Assembly: GCA_963798855.1 (NCBI GenBank) | Contig: CAWCUU010000002.1 | Span: forward strand, 1,302,001 to 1,366,000 | Length of the DNA stretch: 64,000 nucleotides | Reading direction: 5' to 3' | Source of the DNA: CAWCUU01 sp963798855 | GTDB lineage: Bacteria > Gemmatimonadota > Gemmatimonadetes > Longimicrobiales > RSA9 | In this document: positions 44,925 through 53,923 of the stretch, piece after piece | How the letters are laid out: every line of letters starts with the position of its first letter | Position numbering within the stretch: the first letter of the stretch is position 1 | Notes under the pieces: generated by a model | The model's input: only the letters and a program-made list of their open reading frames with translations | The model's database searches: none | Told to the model about the DNA's origin: nothing | Made by a program: the position numbers and the translations under genes

Positions 44925-47541
44925 CCTCCATCGGGTCGATGCGCGCGGCGCGGCGCGCCGGCAGCCAGCAGGCTCCGAGCGCGACGGCGAGAAGCACCAG
45001 CCCGGCCGCGCCCAGCATCGCCGGATCGTAGGGGCCGACTTCGAAGAGGAGCCGCCGGATCGAGCGCGCTGCGAGCAGCGCTCCGACGGCACCCAGTGCG
45101 CCGCCGAAAGCGGCGTACGTCATGCCTCTGCGGACGATCATCGCCACGACCTCGCCTCGCCGGGCTCCCATCGCGACGCGCACTCCGATCTCGCGGCGAC
45201 GCGTGGCGACGAAGTAGGATAGCATGCCGAATATCCCGACCGCGGAGAGCGCCAGCGCGCTGGCCGCGAACGCGCCGAGCAGGGTTGCCCAGTGGCGGGG
45301 CCGAGCAATGGTGGCGTACACGCGATCCTCGAGCGTCCGAGCGTCGTCCAGCGGAACCTCCGGATCCATGGAGCGCATCGCCCGCCGCACCTCATCGAGG
45401 ACGTCGCCGGGTGATCCCGCCGTCCGGACCAGGAGGCTCGCGTTCCGCCATTCCCCCTGTGCCAGCGGCTCGTACGCCGCCTCGCTCCCGCCGGCCAGGC
45501 CGCCGTACTTCACGTCGCCGACGACCCCGACGATCGTCGTCGGGGGACACTCGGTGCACCCGCCGCTCACGAGTCGCCGCCCGACCGCGCTGTGCTCCGG
45601 CGAGTAGCGCCGTTCCCAGGCACGGCTGACGACAACGACCGGCGGCGCTCCCGCCGTGTCGCCCGGTGTGAACGTGCGTCCGCGGAGCAGCCGCACTCCG
45701 ATCGCGTCGAAGAAGCTCGGCGTCACCGACGGCCAGGGCACCACCGGCTGCGAGGTTCCGACGGGGACCGGATGATCGAGGAGGTCGAAGTTGTTCTCGT
45801 TCATCGGCATCTCGGGCGGCACGGCGGTGCTCACGGCGGCCGCCACGACTCCCGGCACGTCGCGCACGAGGAGCATGGAACGGCTCCAGTACACGGCAAC
45901 GTCGGCGGCCTGGGGGTACCTCGCCGCGGGCAGCGTGACCGAGAGCGTCAGGACGTGGCCGGGATCGAAGCCCGGATCCACCCGCTGGAGCCGCAGGAAG
46001 CTGTTCAGCAGCAGCGCCGCCCCGGTCAGCAGAGGCAGCGCCAGGGCGACTTCGCCGGCGACGAAAGCGCCGCGCACCGCGCTCGTGCGCCGGCCGGCGC
46101 CCACTTCCCGATCGCCGCTGCGCAGCTCGGGCGCGAGATCGCTCCTGAACAGCGAGACAACGGGGTAGCATCCGACCAGCAGGCCCGAAAGCAGGGCGAG
46201 CGCGATCGCGATGCCGAACGTGATCGGATCCAGCCGCGCAGTTTCCAGCCGCGGGATATCCGGACCGATCGCCCGCAGGACGCGCAGCAGCGCCGAAGCC
46301 AGCGCGAGCCCGACGACGCCGCCGACCACCGTCAGGGCCATGCTCTCGGTCAGCAGCTGGCGCGCCAGCCGGCGGCGCGACGCGCCGAGCACGCTGCGCA
46401 GTGCCCATTCGCGGGAGCGCCCCGTCGCCCGCACGAGCATCAGGCCGGCGACGTTCGCGAGCGCGATCAGCAGCACCAGCCCGACCGCCAGCGCGAACAT
46501 CCACATCGTGCGGCCGCCGCTTCCGAGGATCGCCTCCCGCAGCGGGATCGGGATCAGCACCGCGGTGCGGTCCTGGAAGCTGGACGACCACTGCGGAAAG
46601 ATCCTGGCGCTGATCGTGGACAGGTCGGCGCGTGCGGCGTCGAGCGTCACCCCGGCCTTCAGCCGCGCCACGATGACCATCCCGAAGGGCCCGCGCCGCT
46701 CCGGCGGCCGCAGCCGCAGCGCGGGCCATACCTCGGACCGAATGCCGGCCAGCTCCCGCATGCCCTCCGGCAGCACTCCGACCACCTCGTGGGACACGCC
46801 ATCGATCGTCACCGCCCGACCGAGAGCCTGGCTGTCCCCCCCGAAAGCGCGGGTCGCGAGGGCGTGACCAATGACCGTCACGGGCCGTCCCCCCGGCGTC
46901 TCGTCCGCGGCGGAGATCGCGCGGCCACGCGCAGGCCGGACTCCGAGAGCCGCGAAGAAGCCTTCGGTCGCCGCGCCCGCACGCGCCGTCTCGGGCGCGT
47001 CGCCTGCGACCAGCGCGACCTCGCGGAGCCGGACCGCGCCCACCGCCGAAAAGCTCCGCTGCTGTGCCTCGATCGCACGATAGTCGACGACCGACGGCCC
47101 CCAGCGGTTCGTCGGCGAGTTCTCCAGGAACACACGCACGAGGCGATCGCTCAATGGGTAGGGCAGGGGCGACAGCAACACCGTGTGGACCGCGCCCGCG
47201 ATCCCCGTCGCCGCACCCGTGCCGAGCGCCAGCGTCAGCACCGCGGAGATCGTGAAGCCCGGACTCCTGCGCAGCGAGCGGGCGGCGTAACGGAGATCCC
47301 GGAAGAACGACTGCGCCCACGGCAGCCCGCGACCCTCACGCACCTCCTCGCGGTATTTCTCCACTCCGCCGAACGCCAGCAGCGCACGTCGCCGTGCTTC
47401 CCCGGGATTCAGGCCGGCCCGGAGGTTCTTCTCGGTCTCCATCTCGAGATGGAAGCCGATCTCCTCGTCCATGCGCCGCTCCGCGGCCGCACGCCCGAGC
47501 AGATTCCGCAGCCGGGCTCGAAGTCCCTCGATCCAGCTCAT
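44908..47541 (-). CDS. ADOP-family ABC transporter permease (second)
   Basis: An 877-residue permease built like the one at 34.4-37.1 kb. ATG 47541 (MSWIEGLRARLRNLLGR) is preferred over TTG 47547 because of the better spacing to GAGGGGAG. An N-terminal helical region (ERRMDEEIGFHLEMETEKNL) is followed by RSPGFTISAVLTLALGTGAA, the first periplasmic domain, FtsX helices, a second periplasmic domain and a C-terminal FtsX unit (ATRRREIGVRVAMGARRGEV). Sequence and length differ enough from the first copy to rule out a recent duplication. The PadR gene lies 33 bp upstream. No ATPase partner is adjacent. Confidence 0.88.
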   Translation of the reverse strand: MSWIEGLRARLRNLLGRAAAERRMDEEIGFHLEMETEKNLRAGLNPGEARRRALLAFGGVEKYREEVREGRGLPWAQSFFRDLRYAARSLRRSPGFTISAVLTLALGTGAATGIAGAVHTVLLSPLPYPLSDRLVRVFLENSPTNRWGPSVVDYRAIEAQQRSFSAVGAVRLREVALVAGDAPETARAGAATEGFFAALGVRPARGRAISAADETPGGRPVTVIGHALATRAFGGDSQALGRAVTIDGVSHEVVGVLPEGMRELAGIRSEVWPALRLRPPERRGPFGMVIVARLKAGVTLDAARADLSTISARIFPQWSSSFQDRTAVLIPIPLREAILGSGGRTMWMFALAVGLVLLIALANVAGLMLVRATGRSREWALRSVLGASRRRLARQLLTESMALTVVGGVVGLALASALLRVLRAIGPDIPRLETARLDPITFGIAIALALLSGLLVGCYPVVSLFRSDLAPELRSGDREVGAGRRTSAVRGAFVAGEVALALPLLTGAALLLNSFLRLQRVDPGFDPGHVLTLSVTLPAARYPQAADVAVYWSRSMLLVRDVPGVVAAAVSTAVPPEMPMNENNFDLLDHPVPVGTSQPVVPWPSVTPSFFDAIGVRLLRGRTFTPGDTAGAPPVVVVSRAWERRYSPEHSAVGRRLVSGGCTECPPTTIVGVVGDVKYGGLAGGSEAAYEPLAQGEWRNASLLVRTAGSPGDVLDEVRRAMRSMDPEVPLDDARTLEDRVYATIARPRHWATLLGAFAASALALSAVGIFGMLSYFVATRRREIGVRVAMGARRGEVVAMIVRRGMTYAAFGGALGAVGALLAARSIRRLLFEVGPYDPAMLGAAGLVLLAVALGACWLPARRAARIDPMEVMRSE

Positions 47542-47574
47542 CCGCAATGCTCCCCTCGTCGCCGAGCGGTGACC

Positions 47575-47904
47575 TCAGGTGGTGCGAAGGACCACTTCCA
47601 TCGTCGCGGCGAAGCGCCGCCAGCTCTCCGTCTCCTCGCCCAGCGCCCGCTTCCCGGCCGCCGTCAATCCGTAGTACCGCGCCCGTCGTCCGTTCTCCGT
47701 CGTCTGCCAGGCGCTCGTGATCTGGCCCCGCTGCTCCAGCCGCTGCAGCGCCGGATACAGCGAACCCTGGTTGACCTCCAGCCGCCCTCCCGAGATCTGC
47801 TGGATGCGCTGTCCGATGCCCCAGCCGTGCATTGGGGCGAGGGAGAGGGTCTTCAGCACGAGCAGCTCGAGCGAGCCGCGCAGCACATCGGCCTGGGGCG
47901 CCAC
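47575..47904 (-). CDS. PadR-family transcriptional regulator (second)
   Basis: A 109-residue PadR winged-helix protein starting at GTG 47904 behind GGAGGA: LRGSLELLVLKTLSLAPMHG with WGIGQRIQQISGGRLEVNQG, SLYPALQRLEQRGQI, and GRRARYYGLTAAGKRAL. It precedes the second ADOP permease by 33 bp and is presumably its local repressor. The region in front holds three TCTAGA sites that could be its operator. Confidence 0.92.
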   Translation of the reverse strand: MAPQADVLRGSLELLVLKTLSLAPMHGWGIGQRIQQISGGRLEVNQGSLYPALQRLEQRGQITSAWQTTENGRRARYYGLTAAGKRALGEETESWRRFAATMEVVLRTT

Positions 47905-47924
47905 GTGTGTCCTCCGAGGTTTGT

Positions 47925-47970
47925 TCTAGAAATCTAGAGAAAGCATCGCGAGTTCCCCTCTAGAAGTCAA
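47925..47970 (-). promoter_or_regulatory. PadR promoter with TCTAGA sites
   Basis: TCTAGA occurs three times (47925-47930, 47933-47938, 47959-47964) in 40 bp of otherwise GC-rich sequence, directly before the PadR gene. A TTGACT box (47970-47965, minus strand) abuts the third site. This arrangement suits autoregulation by PadR; the -10 box is not clear. Confidence 0.5.
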
Positions 47971-48065
47971 GAGGAAGGGTCCGGGCGCCGGCTGGGGACC
48001 CGCACGCGCCGGCCGAGCGGATGGGTTAGCTTCTGCGATCGACGGTTTCTCTGGCACCGACCGCA

Positions 48066-48905
48066 ATGATCGTCCACCTGGTCGACGGCACCTACGAGCT
48101 GTTCCGGCACTTCTACGGGCTGCGGCGCTTCATCAAGGGCGCGGACCCGCCGCTGGGCGCGGTGCTGGGGGTCGTGCGCACGGTGCTGAAGATGTACGAG
48201 GAGGGGGCGACGCACGTCGGGGTGGCGACCGACCACGTGATCGAGTCGTTTCGCAACGAGCTCTGGCCGGGGTACAAGACCGGCGAGGGGGTCGAGCCCG
48301 TACTGAGGGCGCAGTTCGAGCCTCTGGAGGAAGCGCTCCGGGCGATGGGCGTCCCGGTGTGGGCGATGGTCGAGCTGGAGGCGGACGACGGGCTGGCGTC
48401 GGCCGCGAGGCTCGCCGCCTCGGACGAGCGTGTCGAGAAGGTGTGCATCTGGACGACGGACAAGGACCTCGGCCAGTGCGTGGTCGACGAGCGCGTCGTG
48501 CAGGTGGATCGCCGGAGCGGCAGGATTCTCGGAGAAGCGGGGGTGCGCGAGAAGTTCGGTGTTCCGCCTGCGCTGATCGCGGACTACCTGGCGCTGGTGG
48601 GCGACGCGGCGGACGGCTACCCCGGTGTCGCGGGGATCGGCGCGAAGACCGCCGCGCGAGTGCTGAACCGCTACGGCGCGATCGAGCGGCTGCCCCCGCA
48701 GGTGCTCGGGCCGGAAGATCGCGAGCGGGCGCTGCTGTTCAAGGACCTCGCGACGCTGCGGTTGGACGCGCCGCTGTTCGAGGACGTGGACGAGCTGCGC
48801 TGGCGCGGCCCGATGGCGGAGTTCGCCGACTGGGCGGAACGGCTCGGCGACGCACGCCTGGTCGATCGGTGCGCCAAGGCGCTGCGGAAGCTGGAAGGCG
48901 GATAG
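48066..48905 (+). CDS. 5'-3' exonuclease/flap endonuclease domain protein
   Basis: A 279-residue stand-alone relative of the Pol I 5'-nuclease domain. It begins MIVHLVDGTYELFRHFYGLR with the first metal Asp, then VATDHVIESFRNELWPGYK, ELEADDGLAS, TTDKDLGQCV and the helix-3-turn-helix VGDAADGYPGVAGIGAKTAARVL, read as two shorter blocks. These are the conserved acidic residues and DNA-binding loop of FEN-type nucleases, which remove RNA primers and flaps. A hairpin terminator follows. No polymerase domain is attached. Confidence 0.92.
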   Translation: MIVHLVDGTYELFRHFYGLRRFIKGADPPLGAVLGVVRTVLKMYEEGATHVGVATDHVIESFRNELWPGYKTGEGVEPVLRAQFEPLEEALRAMGVPVWAMVELEADDGLASAARLAASDERVEKVCIWTTDKDLGQCVVDERVVQVDRRSGRILGEAGVREKFGVPPALIADYLALVGDAADGYPGVAGIGAKTAARVLNRYGAIERLPPQVLGPEDRERALLFKDLATLRLDAPLFEDVDELRWRGPMAEFADWAERLGDARLVDRCAKALRKLEGG

Positions 48906-48919
48906 GGAGGTGGATCGGG

Positions 48920-48950
48920 GGCGACACCGGGCGGATCCACCGGTGTCGCC
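48920..48950. terminator. Bidirectional terminator
   Basis: A perfect 11-bp stem (48920-48930 and 48940-48950, GGCGACACCGG and its complement) with a 9-base loop lies between two convergent genes. Confidence 0.65.
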
Positions 48951-48968
48951 TCCGTTCGCCCGCGAGCG

Positions 48969-49406
48969 CTACTCGAATTTCACGTACTGCGGCTGTCCGG
49001 TCTCGAGCGAGCGGCGCGCCGCCCGGGCGAGTGCCTCGCGCTGCGTCTCGATCGGCGCGCCGGCATCGATGCGCCGTGCGGAAGCCGCGGCGTCGGCGTC
49101 GTCGCCAGACCCGGCACCGGCGCAACTCACGGTGATCTGCATTGGCGAGTAGATCCCGCCCGTGAGCACGTACGCGACCTGGTTCAGGAAGCTGTGCTGC
49201 GTCTCCACCTTCGCGACGCCGTCCGGGCACTTCGAGGCGGTCTCCACGATCTTGGGCGGGACGAGCCCCCACAGGAAGCCGTGCGCCCACTTCTCCTCGA
49301 TCATCTCGCCGGACGCGGGTCTGCCCGTGTCGACGATCGCGTGGTAGCAGCCGGCGCTGGCGAGCACCAGGGCGGCAGCAGCGGCACTGCGCAGAACCTT
49401 CGTCAT
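48969..49406 (-). CDS. Bor/Iss-like lipoprotein
   Basis: A 145-residue lipoprotein. ATG 49406 gives a signal with Cys at residue 20 (AAAALVLASAGCYHA). The body follows the Bor family plan: AIVDTGRPASGEMIEEKWAH, FLWGLVPPKIVETASKCPDGVAKVETQ, again in shorter blocks, and NQVAYVLTGGIYSPMQITVSC. Bor of phage lambda increases serum survival, but chromosomal homologues in environmental bacteria have no known role. The C-terminal 45 residues, rich in Ala, Asp and Arg, are an extension beyond the Bor core. Confidence 0.75.
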   Translation of the reverse strand: MTKVLRSAAAAALVLASAGCYHAIVDTGRPASGEMIEEKWAHGFLWGLVPPKIVETASKCPDGVAKVETQHSFLNQVAYVLTGGIYSPMQITVSCAGAGSGDDADAAASARRIDAGAPIETQREALARAARRSLETGQPQYVKFE

Positions 49407-49595
49407 CGAAGCCCTCGGGGTATGGGGTGGAGTGCGGCCCGGTGGTCTACTACGGTAATGCGGGGGCCGCCCGAGGGTAATGCCCGTGCGCCGGGCGTCG
49501 ATCAGGCATCGGCGTCGAAAGCTCGTTGCCGCGCCGGAGCCGCGGTGGGCATATTTCGCGCTGGCGACGCCGATCCTCCCCTTGCCGAGGCTCTG

Positions 49596-50027
49596 ATGGA
49601 TCACGATGACCTCGCCGCGCGCGTCGAAGATGGCGGCGGCATCCTCTGTATCCGGAACCCGGAAGTCCATCGAGGCTGGAACGGGATCCGCTACCGCACC
49701 GGTCTGTCGGCGAAGAACGTGGGCGCGAGCGGCCTGTCGATGAACGTGGCGACCGTGCCGCCCGGCGCCGTCGCGTACGCGCACGTGCACGTCGGCTTCG
49801 AGGTCATGCTGTTCATCCTGGAGGGCCGCGTGCGGCACGAGTACGGCGAGGGCCTGCGTGAGTCGATGGAGAACGGCCCCGGCGACTTCATTTATATCCG
49901 GCCCGGCGTTCCGCACGAGGTCGTGAACCTGAGCGACAGCAAGCCGGTCGTCGCGGTGGTCGCGCGCTCCGACGCGTCCGAGTGGGAGAACATCGAGGAT
50001 TACCCGTCATCGAGAAGGCCCACCTAG
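49596..50027 (+). CDS. Cupin-domain protein
   Basis: A 143-residue protein with the two cupin motifs: YAHVHVGFEVMLFILEGRV (metal His and Glu) and PGDFIYIRPGVPHEVVNLS (third His). The N-terminus RNPEVHRGWNGIRYRTGLSA is typical of small cupins of the LimC/quercetinase-like type. It probably binds a divalent metal; the substrate cannot be told. ATG 49596 is used. The stop overlaps the end of the convergent MFS gene by 4 bp. Confidence 0.85.
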   Translation: MDHDDLAARVEDGGGILCIRNPEVHRGWNGIRYRTGLSAKNVGASGLSMNVATVPPGAVAYAHVHVGFEVMLFILEGRVRHEYGEGLRESMENGPGDFIYIRPGVPHEVVNLSDSKPVVAVVARSDASEWENIEDYPSSRRPT

Positions 50028-51220
50028 GAACGCAGCGCCTTCAGCCGCAGCATCGCCGCGATCCCCAGCGCCGGCCCCGCCGCGAGGAGGCCGAACGCCG
50101 GCCCCCAGCCGGCGGCCTCCTGCACGCGCACGGTCATCCAGATCGACAGCGCGGTGAGCGCGAAGCCGAGCAATGTCTGCACCGTCAGCGCGGTGCCGAC
50201 GGCGTGACGCGGTGCCACCTCGGTCACGACGGCGCTGAACTGTGCGGAGTCGGCGACCACCGCGAAGCCCCAGATCAGACCGATCAGCGCGAGCAACCAG
50301 AACGGAGCGTCCGTGAGCCAGCCGGCGGTCAGGGCGCAGGCGCCGCTGCCGGCCATCGCGACGATCGTCACCCGTTCGCGTCCCCAACGGTCCGCCCACG
50401 CGCCGGCGATCACGGCACCGATTCCGCCGGCTCCGATCGCGGCGAAGCCCATGATGGCGGACAGTGTCGTCGCCCTTGCCGGGTGGCCGAGTCGTCGCGT
50501 GAGCACGTCGAGGTAAAAGGTCGCGATGAGGGTCCACATCGCGTACAGCTCCCACATGTGGCCGAGGTACCCGCCAATGGCGAGGCGCGTCTCGCGGTGG
50601 CGGAGCACGGTCGGCACGAGACTCCAGGAGAACGCGCGGCGCTCGAAAGCGTGCGGTCCGGGGCGGTAGCCGAAGGCGACGAGGCCGGCGGCGAGCACCG
50701 CGCCGCCGGAGGCCGTGAGCACGACCGCCGCGATGCCGGCATCGGGGAACGCATGGACCAGGTAGGGCGTCGCCTTGCCGATGGTGAGTGCGCCCACGAT
50801 CGTGCCGATGGCGAGGCCGCGGCCGTGGCGGAACCAGGTCGCGATCATCTTCATCGCCGGCGGATAGACGCCGGCCAGAAAGAAGCCCGTGAGGAAGCGG
50901 CCGACGAGCGCGAAGCCGTAGCCCGGCGCGACGACGAGCGCGGCGTTCGCGGCGGCGCCGAGCAGCGCCGACGCGGCGAAATAGGGGCGGTCCGGGATCA
51001 GGTCGGCGAGATTGAGCACGGCCGCGACAGCGGTGCCGGCGACGAAGCCGAGTTGCACGACCGTCGTAAGGGCCGCCGTCTGCTCCGGCGAGAGCCCCCA
51101 CAGCGCCTGGAGTTGCGGGGATACGGCGCTGGCGGTGAACCAGAGGGACATGCCGAGCAGCTCCGCGCCGGAGAGCAGGGCGAGGAGTCGCCAGCGGGAG
51201 GCCGGCTCCGGTGCCGTCAC
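50024..51220 (-). CDS. MFS transporter
   Basis: A 398-residue 12-helix transporter of the major facilitator superfamily. The first half contains WFTASAVSPQLQALWGLSPEQ, split at the loop, the signature GRFLTGFFLAGVYPPAMKMI and WFRHGRGLAIGTIVGALTIG, typical of the sugar/nitrate-like uptake group (COG2223/UhpC-like). The GTG start at 51220 overlaps the DNA polymerase IV stop as GTGA, so the two are co-translated even though no functional link is evident. Substrate unknown. Confidence 0.9.
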   Translation of the reverse strand: MTAPEPASRWRLLALLSGAELLGMSLWFTASAVSPQLQALWGLSPEQTAALTTVVQLGFVAGTAVAAVLNLADLIPDRPYFAASALLGAAANAALVVAPGYGFALVGRFLTGFFLAGVYPPAMKMIATWFRHGRGLAIGTIVGALTIGKATPYLVHAFPDAGIAAVVLTASGGAVLAAGLVAFGYRPGPHAFERRAFSWSLVPTVLRHRETRLAIGGYLGHMWELYAMWTLIATFYLDVLTRRLGHPARATTLSAIMGFAAIGAGGIGAVIAGAWADRWGRERVTIVAMAGSGACALTAGWLTDAPFWLLALIGLIWGFAVVADSAQFSAVVTEVAPRHAVGTALTVQTLLGFALTALSIWMTVRVQEAAGWGPAFGLLAAGPALGIAAMLRLKALRS

Positions 51221-52473
51221 GCCTCGTCCCCCGCGTCGCCATCACCTCCGGCGCCGCGGCGATAGAGGATGCGGCCGGGCAGCACGGCGTCGTCGCCGAA
51301 GCGCTCGCGGACGCGGTCGAGCGCGCGAGAGAGGCCGCGGTCCCGCTCCGTCTCGACGCCAGGCCCGGCGCGCTGCGCCGCCGCGGGACCGAAGAGCGCG
51401 AGCTGGGCGGCGGCCGCCTCGTCGCCCTGCAGCTGCGACAGGGTGACGCCGATCAGTCGCGCGCCGGTCCGCCGCCGCGAGCGCAGCCGCCCGAGCAGCT
51501 CCTTCGCGACCTCGTGGATGATGCGGTCCGATTCGACCGGGGCGTGGAGCGTGCGGCTGGCCTGGCGGGTGCGGAAATCGTGGTCGCGGAGCTTCACGCC
51601 GATCGTTCGCGCGACCAGGCCGGCGGCGCGAAGGCGGGCGGCGGCTTCGTTCGACAGGGCGAGCAGCTCGCGCTCCAGCGTCGCATCATCGTCGACGTCA
51701 TGCGCGAAAGTCTCTTCGCGGGAGATCGAGCGGGCGCGGTCCTGCGGCGCGACGGGCGCGTCGTCGATGCCGCGGATGCGACGGTGCAGCCAGCGCCCCT
51801 CGCGCTCGCCGAGCCAGCCGATCAGCGTGCGCTCGTCGTGTGGGAGCGCGTCCGCGACCGCGCGCATGCCGTAACGCTCGAGTCGCTCCGCGAAGCGAGG
51901 TCCGACGCCGGGGATATCGCTCAGCGCGCACTCGGCGAGGAAATCGGCCTCGCCGCCCGGCGGAACGACGTGGACGCCGGCCGGCTTCGCGCGGCGGACG
52001 GCGAGCTTCGCGACCAGACGGTTCGCCCCGGCGCCGATCGAGATGGAGATCCCGGTCTCGGCGAGCACCGCCTCTCGGATGCGCCGGCAGGTGGCGTCGA
52101 GAGGTTCGTCATGGTAAAGCCGCTCGGTGCCGGTCAGGTCGAGGTAGAACTCGTCGATGGAAGCGGCCTCGACCACCGGGGCGAAGCGGCCGAGGACCTC
52201 GCGGATGAGGCGGCTCCTGCGCGCGCACTCGCCGCGCGGCACCGGGACGACGGTCGCTCCTGGACAGAGCCGTAGCGCGCGCGCCGTCGGCATTCCGGAG
52301 CGGACGCCGTAGGGTCGCGCCTCGTACGACGCGGAGGTGACGACGCCGCGCTGATCGGCCCGGCCGCCGACGAGCAGAAGCGGGGTCCGGCCGGCGCCGT
52401 CCGGGTCGACGAGGCGGGCGACCTGGACGAAGAAGGCGTCGCAGTCGCAAAGAAGGATTCGCCGCATACGCAT
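51217..52473 (-). CDS. dinB: DNA polymerase IV (Y-family)
   Basis: A 418-residue Y-family polymerase starting at ATG 52473 (or 52467), where the similarity begins (RRILLCDCDAFFVQVARL); the frame further upstream only translates the GGGCTA repeats. Palm and finger landmarks are VVTSASYEARPYGVRSGMPT, the catalytic SIDEFYLDLT, and the thumb helix-hairpin-helix DIPGVGPRFAERLERYG, followed by the little finger. It performs translesion synthesis in DNA damage tolerance. It shares its promoter-side gap with the divergent ArfB-like gene. Confidence 0.93.
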   Translation of the reverse strand: MRMRRILLCDCDAFFVQVARLVDPDGAGRTPLLLVGGRADQRGVVTSASYEARPYGVRSGMPTARALRLCPGATVVPVPRGECARRSRLIREVLGRFAPVVEAASIDEFYLDLTGTERLYHDEPLDATCRRIREAVLAETGISISIGAGANRLVAKLAVRRAKPAGVHVVPPGGEADFLAECALSDIPGVGPRFAERLERYGMRAVADALPHDERTLIGWLGEREGRWLHRRIRGIDDAPVAPQDRARSISREETFAHDVDDDATLERELLALSNEAAARLRAAGLVARTIGVKLRDHDFRTRQASRTLHAPVESDRIIHEVAKELLGRLRSRRRTGARLIGVTLSQLQGDEAAAAQLALFGPAAAQRAGPGVETERDRGLSRALDRVRERFGDDAVLPGRILYRRGAGGDGDAGDEA

Positions 52474-52560
52474 ATGTAGGGCTAGGGCACGGGCGAGGGC
52501 TAGGGCGAGGGCTAGGGCGAGGAGGGATAGGGGGAGGGAGAGGGGAAGGAGGGAGAGGAT
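52474..52560. repeat. GGGCTA/GGGCGA simple repeat
   Basis: The whole gap between two divergent genes consists of variations on GGGCTAGGGCGAGG grading into GGAGAGGGGAAGG. The same kind of repeat occurs at 55984-56050 and 59460-59520. It must also contain the promoters of both neighbours, or they lie inside the coding regions. Confidence 0.75.
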
Positions 52561-52995
52561 ATGGGCGAGGACATCGAAGTGGGGGAGGGGGTGCGGATCC
52601 CGCTGGGGGAGCTTACGTATCGGGCGACGCGGGCGGGCGGGCCGGGGGGGCAGCACGTGAATACGTCGGCAACGCGGATCGAGCTGACGTGGGACGTGGC
52701 GGGCTCGCCGTCGCTCACCGACGAGCAGCGGGCGCGGCTGCGGGAGAGGCTGGCATCGCGCATGGACCAGGCGGGGGTGCTGCGGGTCGTGTCGGCGGTA
52801 CATCGCAGCCAGCACCGGAACCGGGAGGAGGCGACGGAGCGGCTACGGCGGACGGTGGAGCGGGCATTACGGCCGCCGAGGCCGCGGCGCGCGACGAAGG
52901 TGCCGCGGGCCCAGAAGGAAAAGCGGCTGCGCGACAAGAAGCAGCGCTCAGAGGTGAAGCGGCGGCGGGGCAGGGTGAGACCGGAGGAGGGGTAG
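52561..52995 (+). CDS. arfB: Peptidyl-tRNA hydrolase ArfB-like (release factor domain)
   Basis: A 144-residue protein with the class I release factor GGQ domain: GGPGGQHVNTSATRIELTWD, beginning at residue 26. There is no codon-recognition domain. The C-terminal tail is very basic (RRATKVPRAQKEKRLRDKKQ and on), as in ArfB/YaeJ, where it enters the empty mRNA channel of stalled ribosomes. The predicted role is codon-independent ribosome rescue. ATG 52561 follows GGGAGAGGAT. Confidence 0.93.
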   Translation: MGEDIEVGEGVRIPLGELTYRATRAGGPGGQHVNTSATRIELTWDVAGSPSLTDEQRARLRERLASRMDQAGVLRVVSAVHRSQHRNREEATERLRRTVERALRPPRPRRATKVPRAQKEKRLRDKKQRSEVKRRRGRVRPEEG

Positions 52996-53114
52996 CCGCG
53001 GGCGCGGAGGGCTGACGTTGGGCCCCTACACATCGGCCCGCTGCCGCGGTATCTTCCGTCCTTCACGCGGCCGAACTTTCCCGCTCGCGCCGCAGTCCCG
53101 GGACCTCGAGGACC

Positions 53115-53867
53115 ATGACCATGCGACCCGCGCGCATGTGTGGCATCGCGCTACTGACCTTCGTGGCGGCTTCCTGCGGCGGGCGAGCCGGCAGCGACGT
53201 GCAGAGCCCCGCGCCCGCCGCGGAGCCTTCGGCCGCCCCTCAGCCTTCCGCCGCCGCGCAGCCTTCGGCCGCCCCTCAGCCGGCGGCAGGCAGCGCCAGC
53301 GCTGCGGACGTGGAGGCGGTGTACCGCGCGCGAAAGGACAGCGCGCGCGAGCGATACACGGACGCCGACGTGCGCTTCATGACCGGCATGATCCACCACC
53401 ACGCGCAGGCGGTCGTCATGTCGCGGCTCGCGCCGTCACACGGCGCGGGGTCGTCGGTGCAGACGCTAGCCGCGCGGATCATCAATTCGCAGCAGGACGA
53501 GATCGCGCTGATGCAGCGGTGGCTGCGCGACGTCGGCAAGCCGGTGCCGGAAGTACACATCATGGGAACCGACCTGATGGTCGGCGGCGGCCCCGCGATG
53601 CAGATGCCGGGGATGCTGACGCCGGAGCAGATGCACGATCTGGACGCCGCCCGTGATACGCAGTTCGACCGGCTGTTCCTGACCTACATGATCCAGCACC
53701 ACAGCGGTGCCCTCGTCATGGTGCACGGACTGTTCAGCACCGACGGCGCCGGACAGAACGAGGTGGTGTTCAAGTTCGCGACCGACGTCCAGGCGGATCA
53801 GAGCACCGAGATCGCCCGCATGAAGGGCATGCTCGCCACGCTGCAGGCCAGCGGCGACGCCCGATGA
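53115..53867 (+). CDS. DUF305 family lipoprotein
   Basis: A 250-residue exported protein: lipoprotein signal (ALLTFVAASCGG), then a PSAAPQPSAAAQ low-complexity linker made of tandem repeats (residues 35-60), then a four-helix DUF305 domain with the paired signatures RFMTGMIHHHAQAVVMS and LTYMIQHHSGALVMVHG. The clustered His and Met residues suggest metal (copper-like) binding. It is 1-4 bp from or overlapping the LVIVD gene, a pairing that implies joint export and function. ATG 53115 is used; the next in-frame ATG is 53121. Confidence 0.88.
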   Translation: MTMRPARMCGIALLTFVAASCGGRAGSDVQSPAPAAEPSAAPQPSAAAQPSAAPQPAAGSASAADVEAVYRARKDSARERYTDADVRFMTGMIHHHAQAVVMSRLAPSHGAGSSVQTLAARIINSQQDEIALMQRWLRDVGKPVPEVHIMGTDLMVGGGPAMQMPGMLTPEQMHDLDAARDTQFDRLFLTYMIQHHSGALVMVHGLFSTDGAGQNEVVFKFATDVQADQSTEIARMKGMLATLQASGDAR

Positions 53868-53923
53868 CCACCCCGGAGACGACTCCTTTCCGATCCCACT
53901 TCGTGCGAACAGGGGAATACACC

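Noticed and set aside
48969..49406. Prophage origin of the Bor-like gene
   Set aside because: Bor is known from lambdoid phages, but no other phage gene is nearby and base composition matches the surroundings.
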